NCBI GenBank assembly: GCA_021767845.1
Contig: JAASSQ010000012.1
Coordinates: forward strand, 1-23,128
Direction: 5' to 3'
DNA from: Roseovarius sp.
GTDB taxonomy: Bacteria > Pseudomonadota > Alphaproteobacteria > Rhodobacterales > Rhodobacteraceae
DNA length: 23,128 bases
Shown: positions 15,293 to 23,128 of the stretch, in pieces
Layout: each line of letters opens with the position of its first letter
Position numbering within the stretch: position 1 is the stretch's first letter
Position numbers and translations under genes: made by a program
Notes under the pieces: model-generated
Databases searched by the model: none
What the model saw: only the letters and a program-made list of their open reading frames with translations
What the model was told of the DNA's origin: nothing

Positions 15293-15919
15293 GTGAACGT
15301 CTATCAAGATGCGCGGCGTCGCTTCAAATTCTGGCTACAACAGAAATCTGTGGATCGCTACGCGTTCATCCACATCAACAAATGCGGCGGAACGAGTATC
15401 GAAAGATGCCTGAACATTCCCAAGATCCATGACACCGCCGCCGAGAGGATCGAGCGTTTGGGGCTCAGGCGGTGGGAAAAACTGCACAGTTTTGCAGTGA
15501 TACGGCATCCCTATGCAAGGGTCGTTTCACATTATCAATTCCGCATCAAAAAGAATCACAAAGGACTTGTCCAAAAGCGTCTGGACCTGAACGCGTGGAT
15601 CGACGCCGCGTACCGGAAAAAGGATCCCGCCCTCTATGACAAACCGCGGATGTTCGCCCCCTGTTGGGATTGGGTGTCGGTTGACAATGAAATCGTGGTT
15701 AAACAGCTGATAAGATTGGAACGTTTGAATGCTGAATGGCAATTGGTGTGTGAGAAAATCGGGGTCGGTTTCAAACCGTTGGGAGCAACCAACAGAACCT
15801 CAGGGACCGAGTATGAAGACGCGGTCGCCCAACTAACGCCGACAAGTCTGAATATCCTGAATGACCATTTCGAAAAAGATTTCGACGCCTTCGGTTTCAA
15901 ACGGGCGCCAACGACCTGA
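15293..15919 (+). CDS. Sulfotransferase family 2 protein
   Basis: The 208-residue product carries the compact signature of the sulfotransferase 2 family: FIHINKCGGTSIE (25-37, K30, with GGT of the phosphosulfate loop) and VIRHPYARVVSHY (69-81, R71, S79) for the 3'-phosphate. It is short, with no transmembrane anchor, as in bacterial members that modify polysaccharides or lipo-oligosaccharides; eukaryotic relatives include heparan sulfate 2-O-sulfotransferase and chondroitin sulfotransferases. GTG at 15293 is chosen because AGGAGG lies 8 bp upstream; ATG at 15272 would add seven residues but has no Shine-Dalgarno. The DNA is visibly AT-richer than the surrounding genes, which hints at acquisition. 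The substrate is unknown. Confidence 0.85.
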   Translation: MNVYQDARRRFKFWLQQKSVDRYAFIHINKCGGTSIERCLNIPKIHDTAAERIERLGLRRWEKLHSFAVIRHPYARVVSHYQFRIKKNHKGLVQKRLDLNAWIDAAYRKKDPALYDKPRMFAPCWDWVSVDNEIVVKQLIRLERLNAEWQLVCEKIGVGFKPLGATNRTSGTEYEDAVAQLTPTSLNILNDHFEKDFDAFGFKRAPTT

Positions 15920-16073
15920 GGCCGCCCGGACGCGCAGAAAAGGTCTCTGCCCATACGGCACGTTGCAGGCAGGGGCGGACTGAAACAGGCTCGGGGCAAG
16001 AGTCTTGCCGGGGCGATCGTGAAAGCCGTGTGGATATGACGGATAGAGTCTGGATGACGACAAGGATTTTCGC

Positions 16074-17240
16074 TTGAGCAAACTGTTGGTCATTTCATCC
16101 GCGCCGGCGGCCATGGTTGATGGAACCCCGTTTCTGGATATCAAGTTTTGCGAGGGCATGAATTTCTACGCCTCGGCATGGGACGGGGAGGTTTCGGGGC
16201 TTTTGCGCATTCAGGACGGCCCCTTTCCGTTTGGCCGCGCCTTCACGCTCGCGGAACTGTCATTCGATCCGATCCTGCTGGACGAGGCCACGCCGATAGA
16301 CAGGGATACGCTTTCCGGGTTCGACGTGGTGCTGTGTTCGGGCGACAACCACCGCTTTCTCGACCTGTGGAAAACCCGCGCGGACTTGCCGGCCAAGCTT
16401 GTCTACATCATCGAGTATGACCTCAAGACCCGGTTCCAGATCATCGGGTTGAACTCGGGCAAAGGCTGGGCCGGGAAATTGTCGGCCCGGCTTTGGACCT
16501 TGCGGCAGGAAAGGCGCCGCAAGACCGCCTTTCGCCGCGCCGACGGTTTGCAAGCCAACGGGTATCCGGCCAAGCTGAGCTATGGCCCGTTGAGCCGAAA
16601 CGCCATGATGTACCTGGACAACCGGCTCAAGCCCGAGATGCTGGCGACGCCAAGTGAAATGGCACAGCGCCAACAGCGGATCGCGGGCGGGCAATTGCGG
16701 CTGGTGAATTCCGGGCGGTTGGAGCCGATGAAGGGCGCGCAGGACCTGATCCCGATCGCGGCGGCGCTGGCCCGGCAAAGGATCGACTTTCATCTGGATG
16801 TTTTCGGGACAGGTAGTCTGGAAGCCGAGATCAGGGACGGCATCGCCCGGTTCGGCCTGTCAGATCGCGTGACGCTGCATGCGCCGGTCGATTTCGAAAC
16901 CGAGCTGGTTCCATATGTCCGCAAGGCCGCCGACGTGTTTCTGAGTTGCCACCGCCAATCGGACCCGTCCTGCACCTACCTTGAAAGCATGGGATGCGGG
17001 GTGCCGGTGGTGGGATATGACAACACCATGCTGCACCATCTCGTGCGCGAGTCTGGCGGGGGCTGGACCGTGCCGCTTGGCGATCACGCCGCGCTGGCGG
17101 CTCGTATCGCGCAACTGGCCCAAGCGCCCGACGAGGTCAATGCGCGCGCGGCAAATGCCTTGGACTTCACCGCCCGCCATACCTTTGATATCGAGTTCGG
17201 CCGGCGTGTGGCCCATCTGAAATCGGTGCTGGCGCAATGA
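16074..17240 (+). CDS. GT-B glycosyltransferase (family 4-like)
   Basis: The 388-residue product has the C-terminal donor-binding half of a retaining GT-B glycosyltransferase: NSGRLEPMKGAQDL (212-225), a FGTGSLE loop (244-250), HAPVDFETELVPYV (269-282), and the nucleotide-sugar segment DPSCTYLESMGCGVPVVGYDN around 297-317. The N-terminal acceptor half is diverged. No membrane span is seen, so it should be a cytoplasmic or peripheral enzyme extending a glycan with an unknown sugar. The start is TTG at 16074, supported by AAGGA 7 bp upstream; an internal ATG would cut into the N-terminal strand. Its stop overlaps the start of the next gene in ATGA, so the two are translationally coupled. Confidence 0.85.
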   Translation: MSKLLVISSAPAAMVDGTPFLDIKFCEGMNFYASAWDGEVSGLLRIQDGPFPFGRAFTLAELSFDPILLDEATPIDRDTLSGFDVVLCSGDNHRFLDLWKTRADLPAKLVYIIEYDLKTRFQIIGLNSGKGWAGKLSARLWTLRQERRRKTAFRRADGLQANGYPAKLSYGPLSRNAMMYLDNRLKPEMLATPSEMAQRQQRIAGGQLRLVNSGRLEPMKGAQDLIPIAAALARQRIDFHLDVFGTGSLEAEIRDGIARFGLSDRVTLHAPVDFETELVPYVRKAADVFLSCHRQSDPSCTYLESMGCGVPVVGYDNTMLHHLVRESGGGWTVPLGDHAALAARIAQLAQAPDEVNARAANALDFTARHTFDIEFGRRVAHLKSVLAQ

Positions 17241-18142
17241 CCTTTGCCGAATTCTGCCGCTTGCTGATCGCCGATCCGGGCCAGCTCGTCTCGCGCGCAC
17301 GGCGCAGCGATGTCGCGCGGCGGATCGAGGACACGATCTATCGCCCAAGGGGCGGCCGGTTTGCGAAAACCCCCGTCAACCTCAAGGAAATATGCGTTCT
17401 TGGGATGCGGCGATCCGGGAACCATGCCGTGATTCACTGGCTGGAGATGATGGCCGCGCAAGGCCCCGGAACGGTCGTGCATCTGAATAATCTTGCCCCT
17501 GGGGAGAACGGATATCGCCACCGTCTGTGGTATCCCGAGCCGCTGTCCGCCGATCAGCGCGATATTTTCTGCAGGGGCCGGCGCAAACGATTGGACGCCG
17601 GGGAGATCGGTCTTCTGATCCGGTCCTATGAAGACATTGCCTTTGACAGTTTCGCGCAAGACCATGCGCGGCCTTTCTACTACGGTGGCGCGGAGGCGCG
17701 CATTTCGCTTCTGGTCGCGCGCGACCCGGCGAACCTGTTTGCAAGTCGCCTCAGAAGCGGGTTCACCGAAACCCGGGTGCCCGGCATGGGGCAGGTCGCG
17801 CTTTACCTGGACATGCTCCGCAAGGCACGGACCAGCCCCGGAACGATCATCGTGAAGTTCAACGATTTCGTGCGCAGCGCCGCGTATCGCCGCGCGCTGC
17901 TGGACAAGATGGGGTTCAAGGCCGAAGATCGAGACCCGACAGCCAAGGTTTCGGGGTATGGCGGGGGAAGCTCGTTCAACGACGATGCGGTGTCGGCCGA
18001 TGCGCTGACGGCCCGATACGTGAACATGCTGGACGATCCCGAATTCAGGGCAATCCTGCAGGATCCGCGTATTGTCGCGGAATTCGAAAAGCTGTTCCCG
18101 GCCGAGTTTTCCGAGTTTTCGCAACGCCTGAAAACAGGGTGA
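17237..18142 (+). CDS. Sulfotransferase-like P-loop protein
   Basis: The 301-residue product resembles bacterial sulfotransferases of the less common type with an arginine-rich loop. LGMRRSGNHAVIHWLE (55-70) occupies the place of the usual K-x-G-T-T-W loop, with R59-S60-G61-N62. LVARDPANLFASRL (159-172, R162, S170) fits the 3'-phosphate motif. The segment IIVKFNDFV (about 205-213) resembles the following core strand. The canonical lysine is missing, so PAPS binding is likely but unproven; another P-loop function is possible. It begins inside the stop of the glycosyltransferase (ATGA at 17237-17240), which strongly suggests that both act in one pathway. No signal peptide is visible. Confidence 0.75.
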   Translation: MTFAEFCRLLIADPGQLVSRARRSDVARRIEDTIYRPRGGRFAKTPVNLKEICVLGMRRSGNHAVIHWLEMMAAQGPGTVVHLNNLAPGENGYRHRLWYPEPLSADQRDIFCRGRRKRLDAGEIGLLIRSYEDIAFDSFAQDHARPFYYGGAEARISLLVARDPANLFASRLRSGFTETRVPGMGQVALYLDMLRKARTSPGTIIVKFNDFVRSAAYRRALLDKMGFKAEDRDPTAKVSGYGGGSSFNDDAVSADALTARYVNMLDDPEFRAILQDPRIVAEFEKLFPAEFSEFSQRLKTG

Positions 18143-18221
18143 CACGTGGAGTTTGCGGCCTGACCCGCCGGCGATCACGACCTCGACAGAGGAGCGGTTA
18201 AAGATAGAATTTTCGAGACAG

Positions 18222-18248
18222 ATCCGATAAGCTTGATCGGATTATCGG
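18222..18248. promoter_or_regulatory. Overlapping inverted repeats upstream of xrtD
   Basis: ATCCGAT (18222-18228) and ATCGGAT (18236-18242) form a perfect 7-bp inverted repeat with a 7-bp gap. CCGATAA (18224-18230) and TTATCGG (18242-18248) form a second one offset from it. The block lies 59 bp upstream of the xrtD ATG in AT-richer DNA and 80 bp after the preceding stop. It may be an operator. A terminator is less likely since no U-tract follows. Confidence 0.45.
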
Positions 18249-18306
18249 TAAAATTTCCTTAATGCCATGTTTTTCCCGCAGACATTTCGACGAACAAGGT
18301 CCAGCC

Positions 18307-19902
18307 ATGTCCGATACCAGTTCCTTTTCACGTGTTTCCAAATCAGTCGGTGATTTCCTGCACTGGGGCACGCTTTGGCTGTTCCTGGCGTGTATCGCGG
18401 CGGGTCTTTTCTTCTGGGAGGGTATCGCCGAGCTGCTGGAGGCATGGCAGATGCCGGAATACAGCCACGGACCGCTGATCCCGGTGTTGTCGGGGCTGTT
18501 GTTTCTGCGGCAGTTGAAAACCGTGCCGGTCAACCACGGCCCCGTGCATGATCGCTGGCCCGGTGTCCTGGTACTGATCGTGGCGGTGATGATCGGTGCC
18601 GCGGGCAAGATGATCGAGATTCCCGATATCGTGGCATACGGCTTGATCCTCTGGGTCGGGGCGATCCTGCTGATCAGTTTCGGATGGGCGACGGGCAAGC
18701 ATTTCTGGCCGCCCGTCGTTCATCTTGTCTTCATGCTGCCATTGCCCGGCGCGCTGTACTACGGGCTGTCCACCTATCTGCAGGGCGTATCCTCGGAATT
18801 GGGGGTCTATTTCCTGCAGCAGATGCGCGTGCCGGTCTTTCTCGAGGGCAACATCATCGACCTGGGCGTTTACAAGCTGCAGGTGGCCGAGGCCTGTTCG
18901 GGGCTGCGTTACCTGTTCCCGATCCTCAGCTTCTCCTACATTTTCGCGGTGCTTTATCAGGGGCCGATGTGGCACAAGGCGCTGCTTCTGGTGTCGGCGG
19001 CTCCGATCACCGTTTTCATGAATTCGGTGCGGATCGCGATTGCCGGTTGGATCGTGAACTATTACGGCCTCAACCACGTCGAAGGGTTTTCGCATTTCTT
19101 CGAAGGATGGGTGATCTTCATCTCTTGCGTGCTTATCCTTTTTGCCTTTGCCTGGGTTCTCGTGAAACTGCGCCGCGACAATATCGGCCTGATCGAGGCG
19201 CTCGATCTTGAAACGGAAGGGTTGGGCGCGCAGGCCAGGCGCATCGGGCTGGTGCGCCCGTCATCGGCACTGATCCTGACCACGCTGATCGTGGGTAGCC
19301 TTGCGATCGGTTGGCAGGCGATGCCGAAACGCGACGCGGTGCAGGTGGATCGCGAACCCTTCCTGCTGTTCCCGCCCACGGTCGGCGAGTGGAACGCGAT
19401 GCAACAGGGGCGGCTTGATCCGACCATCGAGAATGCCCTGAAAGCCGACGATTACCTCATGGCCACGATGGCCAAGCCCGGCGCACCGCTGACCGTCGAT
19501 GTGTTCTCGGCATGGTACAAGGACCAAAGCCGCGGCGGCGTGCATTCGCCCGAGGTGTGCCTGCCCGGCGCCGGTTGGGAAATTGCCAAGCTCGAACAGA
19601 TCGAAACAACCGACAGGGCAGGAGACGTCTTCAGCCTGAACCGGGCGATCATCCAGAAGGGGGTGCAGCGCAACCTTGTCTATTACTGGTACGAGCAGCA
19701 GGGTGTGCGGACGGCCTCGATGTACAGCGCGAAACTGCACCTTCTACTGGGCAAGCTGCGCAACGGCCGAAACGACAGCGCCATCGTTCGGCTGATTACC
19801 CCGATCGGCCCCGAGGAAACGCCCGCGGATGCCGAAGCGCGCCTGCAAGACAGCATGCACGCGTTGCTTGGGCGTCTGCCCCGGTTCGTTCCGGGACTCT
19901 GA
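18307..19902 (+). CDS. xrtD: Exosortase D fused to an EpsI domain (VPLPA-CTERM-specific)
   Basis: This 531-residue membrane protein has about eight predicted transmembrane helices in its first 290 residues. It carries the exosortase catalytic triad: C197 in AEACSGLRYL, R242 in NSVRIAIAGW and H263 in GFSHFFEGW. After a cytoplasmic loop (about 290-318) and one more helix (about 320-337), residues from about 350 form an EpsI-type domain with HSPEVCLPGAGWEI at 413-426. Established knowledge: exosortases cleave the C-terminal sorting signals of exported proteins at the inner membrane, and exosortase D with fused EpsI handles VPLPA-CTERM proteins. A candidate substrate lies at 13193-13939. ATG at 18307 is chosen with AAGG upstream; a 15-residue extension to 18262 is possible. 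It follows the glycosyltransferase-sulfotransferase pair on the same strand. Confidence 0.93.
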   Translation: MSDTSSFSRVSKSVGDFLHWGTLWLFLACIAAGLFFWEGIAELLEAWQMPEYSHGPLIPVLSGLLFLRQLKTVPVNHGPVHDRWPGVLVLIVAVMIGAAGKMIEIPDIVAYGLILWVGAILLISFGWATGKHFWPPVVHLVFMLPLPGALYYGLSTYLQGVSSELGVYFLQQMRVPVFLEGNIIDLGVYKLQVAEACSGLRYLFPILSFSYIFAVLYQGPMWHKALLLVSAAPITVFMNSVRIAIAGWIVNYYGLNHVEGFSHFFEGWVIFISCVLILFAFAWVLVKLRRDNIGLIEALDLETEGLGAQARRIGLVRPSSALILTTLIVGSLAIGWQAMPKRDAVQVDREPFLLFPPTVGEWNAMQQGRLDPTIENALKADDYLMATMAKPGAPLTVDVFSAWYKDQSRGGVHSPEVCLPGAGWEIAKLEQIETTDRAGDVFSLNRAIIQKGVQRNLVYYWYEQQGVRTASMYSAKLHLLLGKLRNGRNDSAIVRLITPIGPEETPADAEARLQDSMHALLGRLPRFVPGL

Positions 19903-19921
19903 ACGCGTGGCCGAGGGGAAA

Positions 19922-19946
19922 CGCGACGCCCTTGATGGGCGCCGCG
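19922..19946. terminator. Weak hairpin between convergent xrtD and the G8 protein gene
   Basis: CGCCC (19927-19931) and GGGCG (19937-19941) pair around TTGAT, extended by CGCG/CGCG with one mismatch. It lies between converging stops at 19902 and 20006 and could terminate either transcript; no U-run is seen. Confidence 0.3.
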
Positions 19947-20005
19947 CGAACCCGTTTCAACGCCCGATCACCAGATGACGTTCGTGGCGCTGCCCCGGCC
20001 GTGAC

Positions 20006-23000
20006 CTACATGTCGAAGATGTCCACCACGACCGTGGCCTTGGACAATACGCCATCGTCGTCGGCAACCCAGTAGTCGAAGCTGTCGATGCCCACCTTGT
20101 TCTCGTGTGGGTCGTAGAGCAGGGTGCCATCGTCCTGCAGCGTCAGGTCGGCGTGGAACGGGTTGGTGAAGCCGCTGATCTCCAGGCTTTCGCCCTCGGG
20201 ATCCATGTCATTGGCCAGCGGGTCGATCACGATCGGCGTCTCGGTCTGCGTTCTGAAGCTGTCATCCTTGGCGACGGGCGCCTTGCTATCAAGATCGATC
20301 AGACCGTTGTTGGACGCGCCAAGAAACGCAAGTCTATCATCCGTGATGTCCAGCGTGATGACATGCGCGAACTTGAGCAACTCGCCGGTCGCACGGTCGG
20401 CCACGTAGTCATTGATCAACATCACATGCGTGCCGTCCTCGGTTTCGTAGTACCCGTCACGCTTCAGCATCGGCAGGATATGCCGGCCCCAGTTCAAGTC
20501 CTGGACATCGTCGGAAAACTGGCGATCGCGCGAGCCGGCCGAGTCGGTTTTTATCCCGTCGAAAACGATCGAACCCTGCGTCCCAATGGTCGTGTCGCCG
20601 GTCATCTGGAAATCCAGCCGACCCTCTACCAATTGATCGGACGACATGATCGTGTGCCAGTCGGAGTTGAACCCCTCCATATCCGTCTGGTTGCCGGAGA
20701 GGGCGACGTCGATCAGAAGATGGTCCACGTCTTCGCCGGTCCAGTCCTTGCCGATCCGCTGATCGAGATCGAGGCCGATGTCGAAGCCTTCGACGTTCAT
20801 CCCGTTGATGGCCATGTCGAACACCATGGGTCCAAATTCGAAGCCAGTATCAGGACCCCAGACTTTCCCCTCGTTTTCCGTGGCGAGCAGATCGAAATTC
20901 TTCATCGTATAGTGAGACGTGTAAGTCAGCTGCACGCCAGACGACGTCTCCCAGTTCGTGAACCCATCCATCACGGTGCGCACATCATGGTTCTGATGCT
21001 TGGTGCTCTTGATGACGATGAGGCCGACCTGTGTGCCGAACGCCTCGTTGTCGTGAAAGCTCTGGATGGGGATATTCCCGTTTTTCCCGGGAGCTTCCCT
21101 GCCGTAATAAGCGTCAGGGTGGTCAAGCTGGTCCACGTTCGGCTTGGCATCTGTGCCGCGCAGCATCCAGGTGAAGCCATGGGTGGTGTTCGCTGCGATA
21201 TTGTGGCCGGCCTCGACCGCACGGCTGCCGAACCAGAAGCCGTCCCCGGTCTTGCCAAGATCGTCACGCCGCACATCCTCGCCTGACTTGATCCTGATAT
21301 GGCTGTATCCGACGCCTTCGGTCTTGATGGCCATGTTTTCCCACCATAGGCCCGTTTCGTCGCCATCCTCGGCAACGAACGCCGCGCCGAAAACGTCGAA
21401 CGCAACGTTCTGGACAAACTCGGCATGGCTGGAATGATGCACATATCCCCAGCCCGGAGAACCGCTGACAGCATTGCCGAACGAGATCGCGGGATTGTCC
21501 TGATCCTCGGTGCCGGTTCTGTGGAAGTGGAAGGAATACCGCGCCTGAACATTGCTGTCGGCAACGATGCTGTCCGGTTCGAGACTGTTCACGTTGAAGG
21601 CCGGAGCGGACTTGTCGGTCCGCCCCAAGTCGTCAAAGGCCGCATAGCGCACATCGACATCATCATTGTGCATGAACATGACGTGACCGCGATGATGGAT
21701 CTCCGACCCCTCGCCATCTTCGCTGGAGAAGGTGATATTGCGGCTCATGTTGGCCACGTAGGCCGACAGGTCGTCGCGGGGCGTGTCGTGATCGTAGGTC
21801 AACGCCCGGTCGAGCTTGATCGTGTTGCCGTTGATCGCGGTGATCGTCACCTCTTCGTCCTGGCTCTCGACATGGATCTTGGAGCTGGTTTCGCGATCCC
21901 ATGTCCAGCCCGATTTGTGCGTTCCGGTCAGGACGATCGTATCGCCCACCGACCAGTTGTCCGGGATTTCGTACAGGCGGATTTCGGTGTCGCCCGCCAT
22001 CGGTGCATCGGCAACTTTCGTGTAGGCGGTTTTCTCGGCGCCGTGGATTTCGACCTGACCGTGCGAGATCACACCGCGCGACAAGAGCGTGGGATCCCAG
22101 TCAACGTCGATGTCACCGTTGTTGGCGATCACGATCTCTACGTTGACGCCGTCCTGCACGGGGTTCTGGGCGGTCCCGATTTCCAGCCGGCCGGACGTAT
22201 CGACAACCAATGTATCCACCAACATGCGCGAATCGGCATCGGTGGCGAATGACAGCTCACCATCCACGCGGACCGTGAACAACGAAGCATCGCTTTGCGC
22301 GCCGTAGTCAACGGACACGCCCTTGGGAATGAGAACCTTGGCACCGGCGTCGGGAACCCGGCCTTCGTACCAGGTGCCGGGGTCGAACCAGTCGCCATCG
22401 CGCACGGCGATATGCGTGGCCTCGGACCGCGGGACAAGATCGAGAAGACTGCCATGCTCCATGGCCTTCGTCTCATTGTCCATATGCATCATATGGCCAT
22501 TGTCCGCGTCGTTGACGACGGCCTCCACGAATGCATTTTCCTCTTCCGGGGTGGTCGGCTGGTCGAAGGCCGCGTGGTCGTGCCTTTCGTGATCCATGCC
22601 CGATTCCGTTCCGTGTCCGGTCTCGCCCATGTTCATCGAACCGCCGGCATCGTCCATGTGTCCCGTCCCGCCATCGGTGTGACCGTGATCGACCGTGTCG
22701 TCACCATCCGATCCGGTGACCGTATCATCCTGCGGTGCATCGGGGACATCGCCGTTGCCGATCGCAAGCGGCGTCGTGCTGAGGTTTTCGTCACCGATCG
22801 TCATCCGCTCACCGTTGGAATCGGGACCTTGCCACTCCAGTATAACAGTTTGCGCGCCGCGGTTTTCGAAATAATCCAGCAGCAGCTCGTGGGACCCGGC
22901 GTCGAGTTCGAGGGTCACCGACTGTTCCAGGGGGCTGTGCAGCCCGTCGTTGCCGATCACCTGTCGCCCGTCCAGATAGAGCGCCGAGCCGTCGTCCGAG

Positions 23001-23128
23001 GTGAGATAGATGGTGTATTCACCGGGGGTGGTGACGTTCAGGAAGCCTTCGTAGCGGGCGGCGAACGTGTCTTTCGGGCCGCCTTCCCATCCCTCGGCCC
23101 GGTGGCGGTATACATCGAGCTTCGAGAC
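20006..23128 (-). CDS. Large secreted-type G8 domain protein with PA14, His/Met-rich linker and cadherin-like end; 5' end outside the window
   Basis: The frame is open to the right edge, giving 1,040 codons here. Numbered from the edge, residues 1 to about 105 are a PA14 domain (FAARYEGFLNVTTPGEYTIY, SDDGSALYLDG, ending in ILEWQGP). Residues about 130-225 are a low-complexity acidic linker rich in histidine, methionine and aspartate, with one RTX-like GSDGDDTVD. A G8 domain follows (about 243-370, DGDWFDPGTWYEGRVPDAG). The next roughly 550 residues look like right-handed beta-helix repeats, as in the CEMIP/PKHD1L1 group. The last 95 form a cadherin-like domain (PVAKDDSF, ANDMDPEG, DSFDYWVADDDG). 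No cysteine, transmembrane segment or CTERM signal is visible. Secretion, perhaps by type I export, and carbohydrate binding or cleavage are inferred. It converges on xrtD. Confidence 0.88.
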   Translation of the reverse strand, partial: VSKLDVYRHRAEGWEGGPKDTFAARYEGFLNVTTPGEYTIYLTSDDGSALYLDGRQVIGNDGLHSPLEQSVTLELDAGSHELLLDYFENRGAQTVILEWQGPDSNGERMTIGDENLSTTPLAIGNGDVPDAPQDDTVTGSDGDDTVDHGHTDGGTGHMDDAGGSMNMGETGHGTESGMDHERHDHAAFDQPTTPEEENAFVEAVVNDADNGHMMHMDNETKAMEHGSLLDLVPRSEATHIAVRDGDWFDPGTWYEGRVPDAGAKVLIPKGVSVDYGAQSDASLFTVRVDGELSFATDADSRMLVDTLVVDTSGRLEIGTAQNPVQDGVNVEIVIANNGDIDVDWDPTLLSRGVISHGQVEIHGAEKTAYTKVADAPMAGDTEIRLYEIPDNWSVGDTIVLTGTHKSGWTWDRETSSKIHVESQDEEVTITAINGNTIKLDRALTYDHDTPRDDLSAYVANMSRNITFSSEDGEGSEIHHRGHVMFMHNDDVDVRYAAFDDLGRTDKSAPAFNVNSLEPDSIVADSNVQARYSFHFHRTGTEDQDNPAISFGNAVSGSPGWGYVHHSSHAEFVQNVAFDVFGAAFVAEDGDETGLWWENMAIKTEGVGYSHIRIKSGEDVRRDDLGKTGDGFWFGSRAVEAGHNIAANTTHGFTWMLRGTDAKPNVDQLDHPDAYYGREAPGKNGNIPIQSFHDNEAFGTQVGLIVIKSTKHQNHDVRTVMDGFTNWETSSGVQLTYTSHYTMKNFDLLATENEGKVWGPDTGFEFGPMVFDMAINGMNVEGFDIGLDLDQRIGKDWTGEDVDHLLIDVALSGNQTDMEGFNSDWHTIMSSDQLVEGRLDFQMTGDTTIGTQGSIVFDGIKTDSAGSRDRQFSDDVQDLNWGRHILPMLKRDGYYETEDGTHVMLINDYVADRATGELLKFAHVITLDITDDRLAFLGASNNGLIDLDSKAPVAKDDSFRTQTETPIVIDPLANDMDPEGESLEISGFTNPFHADLTLQDDGTLLYDPHENKVGIDSFDYWVADDDGVLSKATVVVDIFDM

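Noticed and set aside
20006..20030. CTERM sorting signal at the end of the G8 protein
   Set aside because: The C terminus is the acidic end of a cadherin-like domain, with no hydrophobic helix or basic tail, so it is not an XrtD client by this criterion.

Overview
The window reads like a GC-rich alphaproteobacterial chromosome, most likely from the Rhodobacteraceae (Roseobacter group). Three things point there: codon use strongly biased to G/C in the third position; a divergent serB / serC-serA cluster whose serC leader resembles the alphaproteobacterial serC leader RNA; and the pairing of a VPLPA-CTERM-type substrate with an exosortase D (XrtD). No rRNA, tRNA, CRISPR array, integrase or insertion sequence was seen.

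Bases 1-12270 look like ordinary core genome. In order they hold the 3' end of recQ (two HRDC domains), yaaA (peroxide stress), a convergent cytoplasmic hybrid histidine kinase with two receiver domains whose 3' end overlaps yaaA by 61 bp, a small glycolipid-binding-fold protein, a thiolase, a metallophosphatase, the serine pathway (serC-serA on the minus strand, serB on the plus strand) and a bacterial voltage-gated sodium channel. The regulatory structures that stand out are a serC leader in which a closing stem sequesters the serC ribosome binding site, a strong terminator after serA that overlaps a second hairpin, and five copies of GTCGGT at an exact 11-bp spacing upstream of the thiolase.

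Bases about 12430-19900 form an accessory cell-surface region. It holds a DUF983 membrane protein, a secreted protein with a signal peptide and a C-terminal exosortase sorting signal, three sulfotransferase-type genes of three different subtypes, a GT-B glycosyltransferase translationally coupled to the third sulfotransferase, and a fused XrtD-EpsI exosortase. The part from 12430 to about 15950 looks less GC-rich than the flanks. The simplest joint reading is that an exported CTERM protein is processed at the inner membrane by XrtD while the glycosyltransferase and sulfotransferases build or decorate a sulfated surface glycan. The individual families are known. Their functional coupling is inference from proximity.

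Bases 20006-23128 hold the 3' three thousand bases of a very large, probably secreted protein with a PA14 domain, a His/Met/Asp-rich acidic linker, a G8 domain, a long beta-helix-like region and a cadherin-like C-terminal domain. Its start lies beyond the window.
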